8,996 nucleotides of DNA from contig CANNLB010000046.1 of assembly GCA_947505565.1 (NCBI GenBank), positions 1-8,996 of the forward strand, in the 5' to 3' direction. Positions 8,151-8,996 of this stretch are shown here, piece by piece. Within the stretch, counting starts at the first letter, position 1. Every line of letters starts with the position of its first letter. Source of the stretch: Acidobacteriota bacterium (GTDB taxonomy: Bacteria > Acidobacteriota > Terriglobia > Bryobacterales > Bryobacteraceae). The notes under the pieces were generated by a model. That model did not search any database and was not told where the DNA came from. It worked only from the letters and a program-made list of their open reading frames with translations. A program made the position numbers and the translations under genes.

Positions 8151-8178
8151 GCGCTCAAGCGCTCGCTCGCTCGCGCGC
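8146..8178 (+). repeat. Short tandem repeat tract (CTCAAGCG x2, CTCG x3, CG run)
   Basis: Two copies of CTCAAGCG (8146-8161) are followed directly by three copies of CTCG (8162-8173) and a CGCGC run. On the minus strand the tract encodes the arginine/serine/alanine-rich tail (RARASERLSA) of the small gene ending at 8147. It abuts the receptor's candidate -35 box. A tract of this kind can slip during replication or sequencing, so the C-terminal frame of that gene is not certain. Confidence 0.6.
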
Positions 8179-8530
8179 GGGAGCACCCTACTTTCTCGAT
8201 CCAAACGTAATTGTCGCCCGAGTAAACTCCGGCTCCGTTTTCAATGATGATGGCCAAACCCTGCTTCTCGTCGTTCTTCGAAGCGATCAACAGAACCTGC
8301 GATCCTTCCGGCAATGTCGCCAGCTTCCAGTCGAACCATTGAGCCTTAATCTGCTCCTCAGACCAAGCCTTCACCTTCCCGAACTCCTCCTTCACCTCGA
8401 GCATCATCGTCCCACCATTCTCCTTCGCCGTCTGCGAACTCAGCTTGGCCCCCGGGTAGATCGGCACCCAATGCGGAATCTCCGCATCAACGTTCGCAAC
8501 CACCTGAATCCTACCGTCCTCGCTGCTCAT
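8147..8530 (-). CDS. Hypothetical protein with WVPxYPGAK motif; C-terminal piece of a TAG-interrupted gene
   Basis: An open frame of 127 codons from ATG 8530 to TGA 8147-8149. It is in the same frame as the open frame ending at 8537, separated only by TAG and two further codons (L, E). The text reads as a continuation of that protein: KNG, stop, LEMSSEDGRIQVVANVD. A motif HWVPIYPGAK lies near residues 20-29, followed by a mixed alpha/beta domain (MMLEVKEEFGKVKAWSEEQI, QVLLIASKNDEKQGLAIII, AGVYSGDNYVWIE). From memory, acidobacterial proteins of unknown function combine a membrane anchor, a KETGKTVTV-type strand and a WVPxYPGA motif in one chain; no function is known to me. No good Shine-Dalgarno sequence precedes ATG 8530, although the stop six bases upstream could allow reinitiation. 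The last ten residues (RARASERLSA) come from a tandem repeat and are probably not conserved. Probably part of a pseudogene or of a gene with a sequence error. Confidence 0.6.
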   Translation of the reverse strand: MSSEDGRIQVVANVDAEIPHWVPIYPGAKLSSQTAKENGGTMMLEVKEEFGKVKAWSEEQIKAQWFDWKLATLPEGSQVLLIASKNDEKQGLAIIIENGAGVYSGDNYVWIEKVGCSRARASERLSA

Positions 8531-8536
8531 CTCGAG

Positions 8537-8539
8537 CTA
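8537..8539 (-). other. In-frame TAG codon splitting one ancestral reading frame
   Basis: The TAG (minus strand, 8539-8537) ends the upstream fragment after DLKNG. The downstream fragment resumes in the same frame with CTC GAG ATG. A single base change from a sense codon such as AAG, CAG, GAG or TGG would explain it. The receptor gene also ends in TAG right after its conserved terminal Phe, so TAG works as a normal stop here and general recoding is unlikely. Confidence 0.7.
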
Positions 8540-8755
8540 GCCATTCTTCAAATCGTCCAGAGAAACCGTCACCGTCCTGCCCGTTTCTTTGTCCTTGATC
8601 GTTACCTTCCCCGTCCCCTCGTCCACCCCCAGCACCTCCAAGTTCGGATTCGCCATCGCGGCAATCTTCGCCATCATCGCCACCGGGTTATTGGCCGCCT
8701 GTCTGGCGAAAAACGCCCCCGTCCCCACCACCGCAACCCCCGCCAGCACTAACAC
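8537..8755 (-). CDS. Hypothetical membrane-anchored protein; N-terminal piece of a TAG-interrupted gene
   Basis: This fragment has one hydrophobic segment (VLVLAGVAVVGTGAFFA), then a short helix (NPVAMMAKIAAMANPNLEV) and a beta-rich motif (GKVTIKDKETGRTVTVSLDD), ending at TAG 8537-8539. It looks like a small protein anchored by its N-terminus in the inner membrane with the rest outside. The start is uncertain. The frame is open to an ATG at 8878, but that would overlap the divergent gene starting at 8850 and give an odd Arg-rich leader. A GTG at 8755 falls just before the hydrophobic segment and is used here, without a clear ribosome binding site. The third choice is ATG 8780 in another frame (MPPPNPTK), which would join this frame if one T of the TTTT at 8756-8759 were removed; its proline-rich head and codon use look more natural. 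Function unknown. Together with the fragment ending at 8147 it forms one ancestral gene. Confidence 0.5.
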   Translation of the reverse strand: MLVLAGVAVVGTGAFFARQAANNPVAMMAKIAAMANPNLEVLGVDEGTGKVTIKDKETGRTVTVSLDDLKNG

Positions 8756-8837
8756 TTTTGGTCGGGTTCGGCGGCGGCATCGGCGGCTGTTGATACTGTG
8801 GGTTAACTCCCCTGCATTCTGCCACAGGCTATGGGAA

Positions 8838-8849
8838 TAGAATAAGGGA
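8838..8849 (+). promoter_or_regulatory. Possible -10 box of a leaderless transcript (TAGAAT)
   Basis: TAGAAT at 8838-8843 matches TATAAT at five of six positions and is followed by six bases (aaggga) and then ATG 8850. A transcript started from this box would begin at or next to the A of the start codon, giving a leaderless message. No clear -35 box is visible 16-18 bases upstream. The same bases include an AGGGA stretch that sits too close to the ATG to work as a normal Shine-Dalgarno site. The rest of the 8756-8849 divergent gap shows nothing firm, except a TTGATA at 8790-8795 without a good partner. Confidence 0.35.
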
Positions 8850-8996
8850 ATGCGCAGGCTGCTCTTGTTCCTGTCCATCGCCGCTGGAGCGATGGCTCAA
8901 TCGCCGGTCGATTTCTCAAAAGATGTCGAGCCAATCTTGAAACGTTCTTGCCTCGGTTGCCCCGGCCCCGCCGTCCAGACCAATGGCCTCCCGTTC
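8850..8996 (+). CDS. Planctomycete-type cytochrome c (PSCyt1) domain protein, N-terminal 49 codons
   Basis: The gene begins at ATG 8850 and runs off the window. Residues 1-16 (MRRLLLFLSIAAGAMA, then QSPVDF) are a signal peptide. VDFSKDVEPILKRSC, followed by PGPAVQTNGL, is the standard opening of the PSCyt1 cytochrome domain that in Planctomycetota and Acidobacteriota usually precedes PSCyt2 and PSD1 domains in secreted proteins of about 700-1000 residues. The expected haem site is CxxCHG, but here it reads C34-L-G-C37-P38-G, with Pro (CCC, 8961-8963) where the axial histidine should be. One base change (CAC to CCC) accounts for it. Shortly after, GLPF stands where family members usually have GLR(L/F). 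Either the haem site is lost or there are base errors near the window end. An in-frame start further upstream is excluded by a TAA at 8843-8845. It is transcribed away from the interrupted gene. Start and family are well supported; haem binding is not. Confidence 0.75.
   Translation, partial: MRRLLLFLSIAAGAMAQSPVDFSKDVEPILKRSCLGCPGPAVQTNGLPF

Noticed and set aside
8537..8539. General reassignment of TAG to an amino acid
   Set aside because: The receptor gene ends with TAG directly after its conserved C-terminal Phe, so TAG acts as a stop in this genome; other explanations for the split are simpler.
8756..8878. ATG 8878 as the start of the interrupted minus-strand gene
   Set aside because: It would overlap the start of the divergent cytochrome gene by 29 nt, lacks a ribosome binding site, and gives a leader unlike membrane anchors of this kind.
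1..8996. tRNA, rRNA, CRISPR, transposase, integrase or toxin-antitoxin genes
   Set aside because: Looked for and not found: almost all of the window is accounted for by the genes listed, and the two non-coding gaps are under 100 bases each.

Overview
The window looks like a piece of an Acidobacteriota chromosome, most likely of the Solibacter/Bryobacter type. The evidence is a very large Oar-like TonB-dependent receptor with an N-terminal carboxypeptidase-regulatory domain, the start of a planctomycete-type secreted cytochrome (opening VDFSKDVEPILKRSC after its signal peptide), an MGH1/GH63-like glucosidase, and GC-rich coding with strong C/G preference at third codon positions. This assignment is an inference from gene content. 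No rRNA, tRNA, CRISPR array, insertion sequence or integrase was seen.

Layout. (1) Positions 2-4594, plus strand: four genes in a gapless run. They are the C-terminal part of a GH63-like glycoside hydrolase, a secreted metal-dependent amidohydrolase, an iron-type alcohol dehydrogenase and a secreted eight-repeat PQQ-like beta-propeller. The junctions overlap by 1, 4 and 13 nt (TAATG, ATGA and a 13-nt overlap), so they are almost certainly one translationally coupled transcript. (2) Positions 4596-8075, minus strand: one 1159-residue TonB-dependent receptor. It converges on the propeller gene with a single base between the stop codons. (3) Positions 8076-8150, minus sense: receptor leader with a plausible promoter and ribosome binding site. 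(4) Positions 8147-8780, minus strand: a small membrane-anchored protein of unknown function whose reading frame is cut by an in-frame TAG and whose 5' end may also be frameshifted. (5) From 8850, plus strand: the first 49 codons of a secreted cytochrome-like protein, divergent from the interrupted gene.

How the parts may work together. The receptor would import or sense large substrates at the outer membrane. The glycosidase, amidohydrolase, dehydrogenase and propeller suggest breakdown of a glycosidic or amide-containing compound, but no shared pathway can be shown from sequence. The amidohydrolase and propeller carry signal peptides while the dehydrogenase does not, so the cassette's products act in different compartments.

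The most unusual part is the last 850 bases. It holds a split gene, a possible single-base frameshift and a haem motif reading CLGCPG instead of CxxCHG. Either this region is decaying or the sequence is less reliable here. No clearly new defence or mobile system was found.
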